Shown: positions 8,622 through 18,164, numbered from the stretch's first letter. The stretch: 64,000 nucleotides of DNA from Clostridiales bacterium (GCA_018372435.1 JAHAJA010000012.1:1-64000); one strand, 5' to 3'. The notes: generated by a model from the sequence alone, not told the origin. Numbers and translations: made by a program.

Positions 8622-9392
8622 ATGGCAGTATCAAGTATTAATAAACAATTAAATACCAACTATGAACATCTATCAACAATGAAGAGAATTAATTCTGCGG
8701 CAGATGATGCGGCAGGTTTATCCATTGCTGAAAGTCTTAAGAGTCAGTCGAATGGATACGACATGGCAAGTAATAATGCAGCGAATTCAAAGAATATGCT
8801 TAATGTTGCTGACGGTGCACTTGGTTCTATATCTTATAGTCTACAAAGAATTAGAGAACTTAGTCTGCAAGCAAGCAACTCAATTTACTCTGATGACGAT
8901 AAAGCAGGTATACAAAGTGAAATAGACCAATTAAAACAGCATATTAGTTCTGTTGCTGGGAATACAGAGTATAATACAAAGAAATTATTAGATGGTAGTG
9001 TTACAAGTGTTAATACTGCTTTATCTGCTAATGGTTCTGGTATGAATACAAAACTACCTAATTCGACTTTAGATGCACTGGGGATAGCCGATTACGATGT
9101 AACCGGTGAATTTGACATTCAAAAGATTGACGATGCGATTAAGAATGTATCGGCGTCGAGAAGTTCTATTGGTGCTTCATCAAACGCTCTTGATTATGTA
9201 TATTCTAATAATCAATATACAAGTCAAAATCTTACGGATGCAAGAAGTCGTATAGAAGATTTAGATGTACCTAGATATGTTTCAGATTTAAACAAAAATA
9301 GAATATTGGATGAGTATAGAATGTTTGTTCAGTCAGCAAAGACAGGGCAAGCAACTAGAGGCATTTCCATTTTATTAGGGAATCATTCCTGA
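8622..9392 (+). CDS. Short flagellin-like protein
   Basis: 256 residues. The N-terminal flagellin domain has the hallmark RINSAADDAAGLSIAESL and, further on, LQRIRELSLQASN. The C-terminal half has the matching coil (QNLTDARSRIEDLDV). The variable D2/D3 domain is nearly absent. The extreme N-terminus is about a dozen residues shorter than typical flagellins, and the C-terminus ends in GISILLGNHS rather than the usual QANQLP-type tail. No flagellar genes are nearby. Ribosome site GGAAGGTGAT precedes ATG 8622. It could be a minor filament, a secreted flagellin-like protein or a decaying paralogue. Confidence 0.85.
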   Translation: MAVSSINKQLNTNYEHLSTMKRINSAADDAAGLSIAESLKSQSNGYDMASNNAANSKNMLNVADGALGSISYSLQRIRELSLQASNSIYSDDDKAGIQSEIDQLKQHISSVAGNTEYNTKKLLDGSVTSVNTALSANGSGMNTKLPNSTLDALGIADYDVTGEFDIQKIDDAIKNVSASRSSIGASSNALDYVYSNNQYTSQNLTDARSRIEDLDVPRYVSDLNKNRILDEYRMFVQSAKTGQATRGISILLGNHS

Positions 9393-9409
9393 TGGATGGT
9401 ATATATAGG

Positions 9410-9449
9410 AAGGGTATTTTGAAATCATAGATTTTGAAATATCCTTTTT
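9410..9449 (+). terminator. Rho-independent terminator after flagellin gene
   Basis: AAGGGTATTT (9410-9419) pairs with AAATATCCTT (9437-9446, one G-T pair), followed by TTTTT. Confidence 0.8.
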
Positions 9450-9680
9450 CACGAAAAGAATTCGTAGAAAATATTCTAAAAGACTATGATAAAAATATTA
9501 GTGAAATTTTTCTCATAATAAAATCTATGTAACAATTTGGAAGAAAGAAAAGAATTTAAGTTTTAATTTTTTTTGCCCATTTCTAACGAGTAATAAATTG
9601 TCTAAAATGTATCAATAAATTAAAATATTAATACAATTGTATAAAAATTCACTAAATCAAGAAAAAGATGCATATTATAC

Positions 9681-9709
9681 TTGTGTATTGGTTATCTCTG
9701 TGGTAGAAT
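9681..9709 (+). promoter_or_regulatory. Possible carAB promoter (extended -10)
   Basis: TTGTGT (9681-9686), 17-bp spacer and TAGAAT (9704-9709) preceded by TGG, an extended -10. The rest of the 9450-9810 gap is very AT-rich and shows no gene, no obvious PyrR-type attenuator and no other clear structure. Confidence 0.45.
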
Positions 9710-9810
9710 AATAAAAATTTATCAAAAATCAAATAGAAATAGGAAACTATAATAAGCTCATAGAGTTTATATATAACAATGTTATTAAAGAAAGGAATAG
9801 GTATTAATAT

Positions 9811-10899
9811 ATGAAAGCTTTTTTAATACTTGAAGATGGCAATGTGTTTACAGGAACCAGTATTGGTTCAACAAAAGAAGTTGTGAGTGAGATCGTATTT
9901 AATACTTCTATGACAGGGTATCTAGAAGTACTAACAGACCCTTCTTATGCTGGTCAAGCAGTTGTTATGACATATCCTTTGATTGGTAATTACGGTGTGT
10001 GTTATGAGGATATGGAATCTCTTAGAGCATGGCCAGATGGTTACATTGTACGTGAGATTGCAAGAAGACCAAGCAATTTCCGTTCTCAAGATGGAATTGA
10101 AACCTTTCTTTTAGAACATGATATTCCGGGTATCTGTGGAATCGATACAAGAGCTCTTACAAAGATTCTAAGAGAAAAGGGTACCATGAATGGTATGATT
10201 ACAACAAATGAGGATTATGATATTGACGAAGTAAAGGCAAAATTAAAAGAGTATACGCCAGCAGGTGTTGTAGAGAAAGTAAGTCGTCTTAAAAAGACGG
10301 AGCACCCAGCTGATGAAGGAACAGATAAGGGATTAAAGGTTGCATTGATGGACTTTGGTTCTAAGAATAATATTACAAGATGCCTTACTAAGAGAGGATG
10401 CCACGTAACAGTATATCCTGCACTAACATCAGCAGAAGAGATTCTTGCTGCGAATCCAGATGGAATTATGTTGTCAAATGGCCCTGGTGATCCAAAAGAA
10501 TGTACCAGTATCATTGAAGAGATAAAGAAATTATATAATAGTGATGTTCCGATCTTCGCAATATGTCTTGGTCATCAATTGATGGCACTCGCTAATGGAG
10601 GGGATACTCACAAGATGAAATACGGTCATAGAGGCGCAAACCACCCAGTGAAGGATTTATCAACAAATCGGGTATACATATCTTCACAGAATCATGGGTA
10701 TGTAGTAGATGACAGTAGCTTAGACGAAAATATTGCGAAAGTAAGTTTTGTGAATGTTAATGACGGTACAGTAGAGGGACTAGAATATACTGGTAAGAAT
10801 ATCTTCACAGTGCAATTCCACCCAGAAGCTTGTGCAGGTCCAAGGGATTCCGAACTTTTATTCAATAAATTTATTACTATGATGGAGGATTGCAAATAA
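9811..10899 (+). CDS. carA: Carbamoyl-phosphate synthase small chain
   Basis: 362-residue glutaminase subunit that hydrolyses glutamine and passes ammonia to CarB for carbamoyl phosphate, the precursor of pyrimidines and arginine. N-terminal CPSase small-chain domain (FNTSMTGYLEVLTDPSYAGQ) and C-terminal class I amidotransferase with nucleophile Cys252 in ICLGHQ and the His-Glu pair in FHPEA. Length is normal for the family. AAAGGA lies 13 bases before ATG 9811, slightly far. The stop overlaps the carB start by one base (TAATG), so the two are coupled. Confidence 0.97.
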   Translation: MKAFLILEDGNVFTGTSIGSTKEVVSEIVFNTSMTGYLEVLTDPSYAGQAVVMTYPLIGNYGVCYEDMESLRAWPDGYIVREIARRPSNFRSQDGIETFLLEHDIPGICGIDTRALTKILREKGTMNGMITTNEDYDIDEVKAKLKEYTPAGVVEKVSRLKKTEHPADEGTDKGLKVALMDFGSKNNITRCLTKRGCHVTVYPALTSAEEILAANPDGIMLSNGPGDPKECTSIIEEIKKLYNSDVPIFAICLGHQLMALANGGDTHKMKYGHRGANHPVKDLSTNRVYISSQNHGYVVDDSSLDENIAKVSFVNVNDGTVEGLEYTGKNIFTVQFHPEACAGPRDSELLFNKFITMMEDCK

Positions 10900-13800
10900 T
10901 GCCAAAGATTGAAGATATTAAAAAAGTATTAGTTATTGGTTCTGGACCAATTGTTATTGGTCAAGCAGCAGAGTTTGATTACGCTGGCACACAGGCTTGC
11001 CGTTCTCTGAAAGAAGAAGGAGTTGAAGTTGTATTAGTTAACTCTAATCCAGCTACAATCATGACCGACAAATATATAGCAGATCGTGTATATATCGAAC
11101 CATTAAATCCAGAGATTGTAAAACAACTTATTATAAAAGAAAGACCGGATAGTGTTTTGCCTACACTTGGAGGTCAAGCAGCTCTTAATATCGCTATGGA
11201 ATTAGAAGAATGTGGATTCCTTAGTGAAAACAATGTCCGCTTAATCGGTACAACATCTCTTACGATTAAGAAAGCAGAAGATCGTCTCGAATTCAAGAAT
11301 ACTATGGAGAAGATTGGAGAACCATGTGCAGCAAGTGAAGTTGTTACAACAGTTGAAGCTGCAATTGAGTTCACAAAAACAATTGGTTATCCAGTAGTTG
11401 TTCGACCTGCTTACACCCTTGGCGGAAGCGGTGGTGGTATCGCGGAAGATGAGGAACAATTAATCGACATCTGTACTAACGGCCTTAGACTTAGTCGTGT
11501 AGGACAATGTTTAATAGAACGTTGTATATCAGGTTGGAAAGAAATCGAATATGAAGTAATGCGTGACGCTAATGGAAACTGCATTACCGTTTGTAATATG
11601 GAAAACTTAGATCCTGTTGGTGTTCATACAGGCGATAGTATCGTAGTAGCACCTTCTCAAACACTATCGGATAAAGAATATCAGATGTTACGTAGTTCAG
11701 CACTTAACATTATTGATGAGCTTAAAATTACTGGTGGTTGTAATGTACAATACGCACTTCACCCAACATCATTTGAATATTGTGTAATCGAAGTTAACCC
11801 TCGTGTAAGCCGTTCATCAGCACTTGCTTCTAAAGCAACTGGATATCCAATTGCTAAAGTAGCAGCTAAGATAGCACTTGGTTATACCTTAGATGAAATC
11901 CCAAATGCAATTACGAAAAAGACATATGCAAGTTTTGAGCCAGCACTTGACTATGTAGTTGTTAAGATTCCAAGACTTCCATTTGATAAATTCATCTCTG
12001 CAAAGAGAACGTTAACGACTCAAATGAAAGCTACTGGTGAAGTTATGAGTATCTGTACTAACTTCGAGGGTGCTCTAATGAAAGCTATTCGTTCCTTAGA
12101 ACAACACGTTGATAGTCTTGAAAATACAGGATTATATGATGGCTTTGATCGTGACAGAATGCTAGAAGAACTTCATAAAATTGATGATAGAAGAATCTAT
12201 GCAATCGCAGAGGCATTACGCCTTGGCATCACTTATGAAGAAATACATGAAATTACTAAGATTGATGAATGGTTCATCGATAAGATTGCGATCTTAGTAG
12301 AGATGGAAGATACTCTTAAGAAGTCTGAATTAACAAAAGAATTATTATTAGAAGCAAAGAAATTAGAATTCCCAGATAAGTTAATTGGTAAATGGACAGG
12401 TAAATCAGAAAAAGAAGTGAAAGAACTTCGTAAGCAATATGGAATTACAGCTTCTTTCAAAATGGTTGATACTTGCGCAGCTGAGTTCTTAGCTTCCACA
12501 CCATATTATTACTCTTGTTTCGATAATGAGAATGAAGTTGATGCTACTAAGACTAAGAAGAAAGTCATGGTGCTTGGTTCTGGACCAATACGTATCGGTC
12601 AAGGAATCGAATTCGACTACTGTTCTGTACACAGTGTGTGGTCGCTTAGAAGAAGTGGTTATGAAACGATTATTGTAAACAATAACCCTGAAACTGTAAG
12701 TACAGACTTTGATATTGCAGATAAATTATATTTTGAACCACTAACACCAGAAGATGTTGAGAACATTGTGGATCTAGAAAAACCAGATGGTGCAGTAGTA
12801 CAATTTGGTGGTCAAACTGCTATCAAATTAACAGAAGCACTTCTTAAGATGGGAGTTCCTATCCTTGGAACAAGCGCAGAGAATGTTGATGCAGCAGAAG
12901 ATAGAGAGTTATTTGATGAGATTCTCGAAAGTTGTAATATTCCAAGACCAGCAGGAAAAACGGTATATACGGTAGAAGAAGCACTAGCAGCTGCCAATGA
13001 ACTTGGATACCCAGTACTTGTTCGTCCTTCCTATGTACTTGGTGGTCAAGGTATGCAAATCGCAATCAATGATCAAGACGTAAGAGAATTCATGGGAATT
13101 ATCAATCGTATAGTTCAAGAACACCCTATCTTAGTAGATAAATACTTAATGGGTAAAGAAGTGGAAGTGGATGCGGTTTGTGATGGAACAGATATCTTAA
13201 TCCCTGGAATTATGGAACATGTGGAACGTGCAGGTATCCATTCAGGTGATAGTATTTCTGTATACCCAACACAAAATGTATCAGATAAGATTAAGAAAGT
13301 AATTGAAGAATATACAAGAAAACTTGCTAAGAGCTTGAACGTTATCGGTTTAATTAACATTCAGTTCATCGTTTACCAAGATGAAGTTTACGTAATTGAA
13401 GTAAATCCTCGTTCTAGCCGTACTGTTCCATATATTAGTAAGGTTACAGGTATTCCAATCGTTGATTTAGCTTCAAAAGTAATATTAGGAGCGAAGATTC
13501 GCGACCTTGGTTACACTCCGGGACTTCAAAAAGAAGCAGATTATATCGCTGTTAAGATGCCAGTATTCTCATTCGAGAAACTTCGTGGAGCTGATATTAG
13601 CCTTGGACCTGAAATGAAATCAACTGGCGAATGTTTAGGTATCGCAAAGACATTCAATGAAGCACTATACAAAGCGTTCCTTGGTGCTGGCGTAAATCCT
13701 ACTAAACATAAGAAGATGATTATGACGGTTAAAGATGCGGATAAGCTTGAAGCAGTTAGTGTTGGTAAGAGATTCATAGATTTAGGATATACAATCTATG

Positions 13801-14105
13801 CAACAAGAGGTACTGCTAAATTATTAAATGAAAATGGTGTATCTGCAATTGCAATCAACAAGATTGAGCAAGAATCACCAAACCTAATGGACTTAATCCT
13901 TGAACATGAAATTGACCTTGTAATAGATATCCCTACACAAGGTGCAGAAAAATCAAAAGATGGCTTCTTAATCCGTCGTGTATCAATCGAAACAGGTGTA
14001 ACATGTCTTACATCACTTGATACTGCAAACGCACTTCTTACAAGTTTAGAAACAGCAGAAGATGATAAGAAGAACCTAACATTAATAGATGTAGCTAAGA
14101 TCTAG
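10899..14105 (+). CDS. carB: Carbamoyl-phosphate synthase large chain
   Basis: 1068 residues, the usual length. Two homologous ATP-grasp halves are clear: VLVIGSGPIVIGQAAEFDYA near residue 10 and VMVLGSGPIRIGQGIEFDY near 555, each followed by its ATP-binding core (RPAYTLGGSGGG, RPSYVLGGQGMQ). A central oligomerisation region and a C-terminal MGS-like allosteric domain (from about 935; IYATRGTAKLL) complete it. It makes carbamoyl phosphate from bicarbonate, ammonia and two ATP. GGAGG at 10883-10887 serves ATG 10899. After the stop, a further 18 sense codons stay open in frame, which may be chance. Confidence 0.97.
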   Translation: MPKIEDIKKVLVIGSGPIVIGQAAEFDYAGTQACRSLKEEGVEVVLVNSNPATIMTDKYIADRVYIEPLNPEIVKQLIIKERPDSVLPTLGGQAALNIAMELEECGFLSENNVRLIGTTSLTIKKAEDRLEFKNTMEKIGEPCAASEVVTTVEAAIEFTKTIGYPVVVRPAYTLGGSGGGIAEDEEQLIDICTNGLRLSRVGQCLIERCISGWKEIEYEVMRDANGNCITVCNMENLDPVGVHTGDSIVVAPSQTLSDKEYQMLRSSALNIIDELKITGGCNVQYALHPTSFEYCVIEVNPRVSRSSALASKATGYPIAKVAAKIALGYTLDEIPNAITKKTYASFEPALDYVVVKIPRLPFDKFISAKRTLTTQMKATGEVMSICTNFEGALMKAIRSLEQHVDSLENTGLYDGFDRDRMLEELHKIDDRRIYAIAEALRLGITYEEIHEITKIDEWFIDKIAILVEMEDTLKKSELTKELLLEAKKLEFPDKLIGKWTGKSEKEVKELRKQYGITASFKMVDTCAAEFLASTPYYYSCFDNENEVDATKTKKKVMVLGSGPIRIGQGIEFDYCSVHSVWSLRRSGYETIIVNNNPETVSTDFDIADKLYFEPLTPEDVENIVDLEKPDGAVVQFGGQTAIKLTEALLKMGVPILGTSAENVDAAEDRELFDEILESCNIPRPAGKTVYTVEEALAAANELGYPVLVRPSYVLGGQGMQIAINDQDVREFMGIINRIVQEHPILVDKYLMGKEVEVDAVCDGTDILIPGIMEHVERAGIHSGDSISVYPTQNVSDKIKKVIEEYTRKLAKSLNVIGLINIQFIVYQDEVYVIEVNPRSSRTVPYISKVTGIPIVDLASKVILGAKIRDLGYTPGLQKEADYIAVKMPVFSFEKLRGADISLGPEMKSTGECLGIAKTFNEALYKAFLGAGVNPTKHKKMIMTVKDADKLEAVSVGKRFIDLGYTIYATRGTAKLLNENGVSAIAINKIEQESPNLMDLILEHEIDLVIDIPTQGAEKSKDGFLIRRVSIETGVTCLTSLDTANALLTSLETAEDDKKNLTLIDVAKI

Positions 14106-14168
14106 TCATTGCATGATGATTTAATGAGTGCAATTCGTGTATTTGAAAAGCTAGAAGAGTAGAATAAA

Positions 14169-14240
14169 ACACGGCCCATAGGCTGTATAAACTACGAGGA
14201 TATGTATATCCGACGTAACTATACAGTGAATGGGCCGTGT
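14169..14240. terminator. Long nested hairpin between carB and thiT
   Basis: Four nested stems: ACACGGCCCAT/ATGGGCCGTGT (14169-14179 with 14230-14240), CTGTATA/TATACAG, TACG/CGTA and GGATAT/ATATCC around 14204. Both genes read into it. There is no T-run of useful length on either side, so it may act as a bidirectional transcription barrier or mRNA 3'-end stabiliser rather than a classic terminator. Confidence 0.65.
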
Positions 14241-14254
14241 GTGTTATGTTAACT

Positions 14255-14926
14255 TTATTCGTTAGCCATACGCTTTACTTCTTTTAAGCCATTAGTAAAA
14301 GCTGGAATTAGTAAGATTATGATTGTAACAAGAGCTTCTGGTACGATATAAGAGGCATTGTATGTTATTGTGTATACGATTGGATCTGTTTCTGCTGGAA
14401 ACCATTGAATGAAGAAGATGTAACCAGAGATTGCGTGTACAATATATCTTCCGATAACACCTAAAATATATCCTTTTATAAGGCCATTTCTAGATTTGCT
14501 GAATACACCAGCAAGACCTAAACATCCGAAGGCAACTGGATAATCAAGTAATAATTGAACAGGGTGATATACACTTGGATCAATTATCAATTGTAAAAAT
14601 CCATAAGCAACACCAGTAAGTAAACCGATTTTTGTTCCATATAGATAACCTATGAAACAGATGAAGAACATACTGAATAGTGTAGCAGAGCCACCATATG
14701 GTAAGTTAACGAATTTGATAAATGAGGTTACTACTGCAAGTGCCATTGCAACAGAAGCAAATACTAATTGTTTCGTTTGAATCTTCTTTGATTCCTTTTT
14801 GCTTAAAAAAACTATTGCTAAAAGTGCAAGTACCAAAGCAACAAAAAGAATGTAACTTGGAGCTTTTAGTGCGTAGCCATCATCAGCATTACCAGTTGCA
14901 AAAAAATTCATAATTCCTAAATACAT
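14255..14926 (-). CDS. thiT: ECF thiamine transporter S-component
   Basis: 223-residue membrane protein with about six helices. Motifs LPYGGSATLFSM and QLLLDYPVAFGCLGLAGV are those of ThiT, the thiamine-binding S-component that docks on a shared ECF energising module. The TPP riboswitch upstream independently supports thiamine as the substrate. It has an extra N-terminal helix compared with many ThiT proteins. Start ATG 14926 is served by GGGAGGA (14934-14940), seven bases away. No other thi genes or ECF ATPases are in the window. Confidence 0.94.
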   Translation of the reverse strand: MYLGIMNFFATGNADDGYALKAPSYILFVALVLALLAIVFLSKKESKKIQTKQLVFASVAMALAVVTSFIKFVNLPYGGSATLFSMFFICFIGYLYGTKIGLLTGVAYGFLQLIIDPSVYHPVQLLLDYPVAFGCLGLAGVFSKSRNGLIKGYILGVIGRYIVHAISGYIFFIQWFPAETDPIVYTITYNASYIVPEALVTIIILLIPAFTNGLKEVKRMANE

Positions 14927-14933
14927 AAAAAAA

Positions 14934-14958
14934 TCCTCCCTTTTCTTGCGTAGGAGGA
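14934..14958 (-). promoter_or_regulatory. Ribosome-site sequestering hairpin of thiT
   Basis: On the minus strand TCCTCC (14958-14953) pairs with GGAGGA, which is the Shine-Dalgarno sequence itself, and the stem is followed by seven T before ATG. It could mask the ribosome site and also resemble a short terminator. It is the probable expression platform of the TPP riboswitch. Confidence 0.7.
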
Positions 14959-15002
14959 GCTTGTCTTTTGTTGTATATAATTCAAGTTAAGGACTTTTTG
15001 TT

Positions 15003-15053
15003 ACTATCATAACTAAACCAGAATATAGCTAGCTAACTGTTATGTTATGGTAG
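15003..15053 (-). other. Leader hairpin between TPP aptamer and platform
   Basis: ACTATCATAAC (about 15003-15013) pairs with GTTATGGTAGT (about 15043-15053) with one G-T pair. It lies in the thiT leader RNA and may link aptamer state to the ribosome-site hairpin. Confidence 0.45.
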
Positions 15054-15114
15054 TATACAAAACAACTCGAGTGAGATTGCTTATATAAGAAACAATCCGA
15101 ATTATGTACAAACA

Positions 15115-15200
15115 TGTGCTTCCTTACGCTGGTTCTAACCAGTTCAAGTTATGAGGGTTGTATCAATACATCTCAGCCAAAAGAGCTCCCCTAGCATTAT
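15115..15200 (-). ncRNA. TPP (THI-element) riboswitch
   Basis: Read on the minus strand the segment has the conserved TPP aptamer blocks in order: GGGGAGCT, GGCTGAGAT, ACCCTCAT, GAACTGGTTAGAACCAGCG and AAGGAAGCA, with the P1 ends TGCT/AGCA. The thiT gene is downstream with an SD-masking hairpin, so thiamine pyrophosphate should lower expression, probably at translation. Confidence 0.95.
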
Positions 15201-15482
15201 GCTATGTTTTACGAGTATACTATAGCAAGTTAATTAGGATATGTCAATGTAATAGGGGGATAAAAAGAGTAAGACTCTTGCAATCGATCTTGATACTGTG
15301 GTACAATCTATTGAAATAACTGAAATAATATATATACAATCTATTGAAATGTTTGGAATAATAAAACAATTAAGAGTACTTAAGTATGATATGAGTAACA
15401 AGATGCGTAATTCATCGTCAAGTTACTATTAAAAAGAGTACGCATTTTCATATATGATTTGAGAAAAGTGAGGAAAGATTTA

Positions 15483-16139
15483 ATGAAGGATAAGAAATAT
15501 ATCTTGTTTGATTTAGACGGAACGTTAACAGATCCCAAAGAAGGAATAACTAAGTGTTTTCAATATGCACTCGCACATTGTGGGATTGATGAACCAGATT
15601 TGGATAAATTAGAGGTAGTTATAGGGCCACCACTAAGAGACTCTTTCGTTGAATTCTATGGTTTTACGAAAGAAAAAGCACATGAAGCGGAAGCTAAGTA
15701 CAGAGAGAGATTCCAGACGGTTGGTATGTATGAGAATTTTATCTATGAAGGGATTTCCTCGATGTTACAGAAATTAAGAGATGAAGGTAAGATGTTAGCA
15801 ATAGCAAGTTCGAAACCAACTATTTTTGTAGAGAAGATACTAGAGCATTTTGAAATCAAAGAGTATTTTCATCACATTATAGGTAGTAACCTAGATGGCA
15901 CACGTTCTGATAAAGCGGAAGTTGTTGATGTTTCTATTTCGGGCTTTGGGCAAGTTGATAAAACTGATATTATAATGGTAGGAGATCGCAAGTTCGATGT
16001 AATTGGTGCACATGAGCGTGGAATTGAAGTAATAGGAGTTACTTACGGATATGGTGGAGAAGAAGAATTAGTAAGTGCAGGGGCTGATTACATTGTAAAG
16101 ACAGTGCTAGAATTAGAAAAATTATTACTTAATAAATAG
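15483..16139 (+). CDS. HAD-family phosphatase (phosphoglycolate phosphatase-like)
   Basis: 218 residues. HAD motif I FDLDGTLTDP near residue 10, motif II IASSKP near 110, Lys of motif III in the GTRSDKAEV block and motif IV MVGDRKFDV. The four-helix cap inserted after motif I is of the Gph/PGP type. It should dephosphorylate small phosphometabolites; the true substrate is not evident. ATG 15483 is preceded by GTGAGGAAAG; a TTG eight codons upstream is less likely. Monocistronic, with a terminator after it. Confidence 0.88.
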   Translation: MKDKKYILFDLDGTLTDPKEGITKCFQYALAHCGIDEPDLDKLEVVIGPPLRDSFVEFYGFTKEKAHEAEAKYRERFQTVGMYENFIYEGISSMLQKLRDEGKMLAIASSKPTIFVEKILEHFEIKEYFHHIIGSNLDGTRSDKAEVVDVSISGFGQVDKTDIIMVGDRKFDVIGAHERGIEVIGVTYGYGGEEELVSAGADYIVKTVLELEKLLLNK

Positions 16140-16154
16140 AATAGTTAAGAATAG

Positions 16155-16184
16155 AGCAGGCATTGCAGGGTGATGTCTGCTTTT
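16155..16184 (+). terminator. Rho-independent terminator
   Basis: AGCAGGCAT (16155-16163) pairs with ATGTCTGCT (16173-16181), then TTTT. Confidence 0.75.
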
Positions 16185-16326
16185 ATCATATAATGTTGTA
16201 TCTTGTTAGATTGAAGTTGTTAAAGGTACCATTATATGGTATACTATTGCTAATTGTAATAAAATATAGCCAGAATAAATAGCCAGAGTAAAGATGTGCG
16301 GAAAACGGTTTTGCGATAGCTATAAG

Positions 16327-16357
16327 ATTACAGAACTAGAAGAAAAAGTACTGTAAT
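16327..16357. promoter_or_regulatory. 7-bp inverted repeat before GGDEF/EAL gene
   Basis: ATTACAG (16327-16333) and CTGTAAT (16351-16357), 17 bases apart and 30 bp before the start codon. Possible operator or leader hairpin. Confidence 0.35.
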
Positions 16358-16386
16358 GCAATTCATAGATTGTGAGGTACATAAAC

Positions 16387-18144
16387 ATGATAAAGGCAAA
16401 AGTTCAAAGCATAAGGAAGACGCCACCAACCTATGTTAATTTGATTTTGTCAGCAACCAGAGGAGGCGTAGTTCTACAAGCCGACATTGAATTATACGAT
16501 TTGATAGGATTTAAGAAAGAACAATTTGAAACGGATTTTCAAAGCAATTTAATACATTTTATAAAAGAAGATCAAAAGGAAGCTTTTTGCAAAGCCTTAC
16601 AAACGAATAGACGTGCACTGTTTGAATGTAATTGTTTGATGAATAATGAAAAAACAGATTGGTTACTTCTAATAGGGTATCCATGCGAGGGATTAAAGCA
16701 AGAAGAGTCGGTATACGCCACGTTGCTTAACCTTAAATCTGAGAGATTAATAAATCACTGTTTATCGCAAAGAGAGAAAATCGGTGATAGAGAAGCGATT
16801 GATGAAGAGATTTTTGAAGAGATTATGATTCAAGAGATTGAAAACAATCTACCTACGAAAGAGAAGAATTATAAATGTGATAGGATTACAGGTTTACCTA
16901 ATGAACTTCTTTTCTTTGAAATAGCTAAGAAAATTATGAAAAGAGAGCCTGAAAAGAAATATGCAATAGTATACACAGACATCAATTATTTTGGATTTGT
17001 GAATAAGATGTATGGTTATCTAGAAGGTAATCGACTGCTTGCGTATTTTGCAGCGATGATGAAGAGAGAACGTAATGTAGTTAAGGAAGCTACAAGATTG
17101 TCAGCAGATAATTTTGTTTTTCTTATTACTTATGATACAGAAGATGCAGTAATAGAGCAGATTTGTACACTTAATGAAGAGTTTTCAAATCAGTGCTATC
17201 AAGAACGTATAGGGGTTAAACTTATACTAAGTAGTGGTGTTGCACTTCTTGAAGAAGATACTTCAATAAGAAGTGCAATTGATAATGCAAATACTGCTAG
17301 AAAAAGTGTTAAGGGTAATCCATTAATAACTAGCTGTGGTTTATTTACGAATGAGATGCAACAGAAAATCCAATGGGAGACGTATGTAAATCAACATATG
17401 CAAGCTGCGTTGAATAACAAGGAATTCTGTGTGTACTATCAACCAAAGATTTCACTTAAAACGGAATGTATCGTAGGAGCAGAGGCGCTAGTGCGATGGA
17501 TTGTAGCAGATGGAGAGGTTATACCACCAATTCGGTTTATACCCATTTTTGAAATGAATGGATTTATTGAGCGAGTAGACTTTTTTGTATATGAAGAGGT
17601 TTGCCGATTTTTGAAAGAACGTTTAGAAAAGAAGCAGAAGGTAGTACCGATATCTGTTAATGTGTCGGGTTCGCATCTTACAAATCCATACTTTGTTCAG
17701 AATGTTATATCGTTGGTGAAGAGATATGAAATACCTACTCATTTAATTGAGCTTGAGCTAACGGAATCCGTATGTATTGAGAATTCCAAGGTAGCGATTG
17801 ATATGGTGAAACAGTTTAGAGAAAATGGCTTCTTGGTATCGATAGACGATTTCGGTTCTGGCTTTTCCTCATTGAATTTATTGAAAGATATGGAAACTGA
17901 TATCATTAAGCTAGATCGTCAGTTTTTCCGTGAAGGTGAGATGCATAAAGAAGAACAAATAATAATTACTAGCATTGTCAATATGGCAAAGAAGTTGAAT
18001 ATGAAGGTTATTTCGGAAGGTGTTGAAACACGCGCACAGTCTGAATTCTTGAAAGGTATCATGTGTGATATGGCACAAGGTTATTTTTTTGCTAAACCAA
18101 TGCCATTAGATAGTTTTGAAACAGAGTTGTTGCAAAGTACCTAA
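16387..18144 (+). CDS. GGDEF/EAL protein, probable c-di-GMP phosphodiesterase
   Basis: 585 residues, no membrane segment or signal. N-terminal PAS-like region (1-150), a GGDEF domain (about 165-305) whose catalytic signature is replaced by SADNF, and a C-terminal EAL domain (about 325-580). The EAL metal and catalytic residues look intact: EALVRW, the N of VNVSG, ELTES, the DD of SIDDFGSG, K of IIKLDR, SEGVET and the Q of MAQGYFF. It should therefore degrade cyclic di-GMP, with the GGDEF remnant perhaps binding GTP as a regulator. ATG 16387 follows GAGGT; a GTG at 16372 would bury it. Confidence 0.9.
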   Translation: MIKAKVQSIRKTPPTYVNLILSATRGGVVLQADIELYDLIGFKKEQFETDFQSNLIHFIKEDQKEAFCKALQTNRRALFECNCLMNNEKTDWLLLIGYPCEGLKQEESVYATLLNLKSERLINHCLSQREKIGDREAIDEEIFEEIMIQEIENNLPTKEKNYKCDRITGLPNELLFFEIAKKIMKREPEKKYAIVYTDINYFGFVNKMYGYLEGNRLLAYFAAMMKRERNVVKEATRLSADNFVFLITYDTEDAVIEQICTLNEEFSNQCYQERIGVKLILSSGVALLEEDTSIRSAIDNANTARKSVKGNPLITSCGLFTNEMQQKIQWETYVNQHMQAALNNKEFCVYYQPKISLKTECIVGAEALVRWIVADGEVIPPIRFIPIFEMNGFIERVDFFVYEEVCRFLKERLEKKQKVVPISVNVSGSHLTNPYFVQNVISLVKRYEIPTHLIELELTESVCIENSKVAIDMVKQFRENGFLVSIDDFGSGFSSLNLLKDMETDIIKLDRQFFREGEMHKEEQIIITSIVNMAKKLNMKVISEGVETRAQSEFLKGIMCDMAQGYFFAKPMPLDSFETELLQST

Positions 18145-18164
18145 TAATTTAATACGATGTTAAT

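Noticed and set aside
8402..8659. Upstream extension of the truncated cell-wall protein to 8659
   Set aside because: The extension runs through the flagellin promoter and start, has no family similarity, and a good SD serves ATG 8401.
14106..14163. 18 further sense codons in frame after the carB stop
   Set aside because: Read-through or a C-terminal loss was considered, but CarB is already full length, so chance is more likely.
16285..16330. Possible c-di-GMP riboswitch before the GGDEF/EAL gene
   Set aside because: The GEMM core motifs are not present; only simple inverted repeats are seen.
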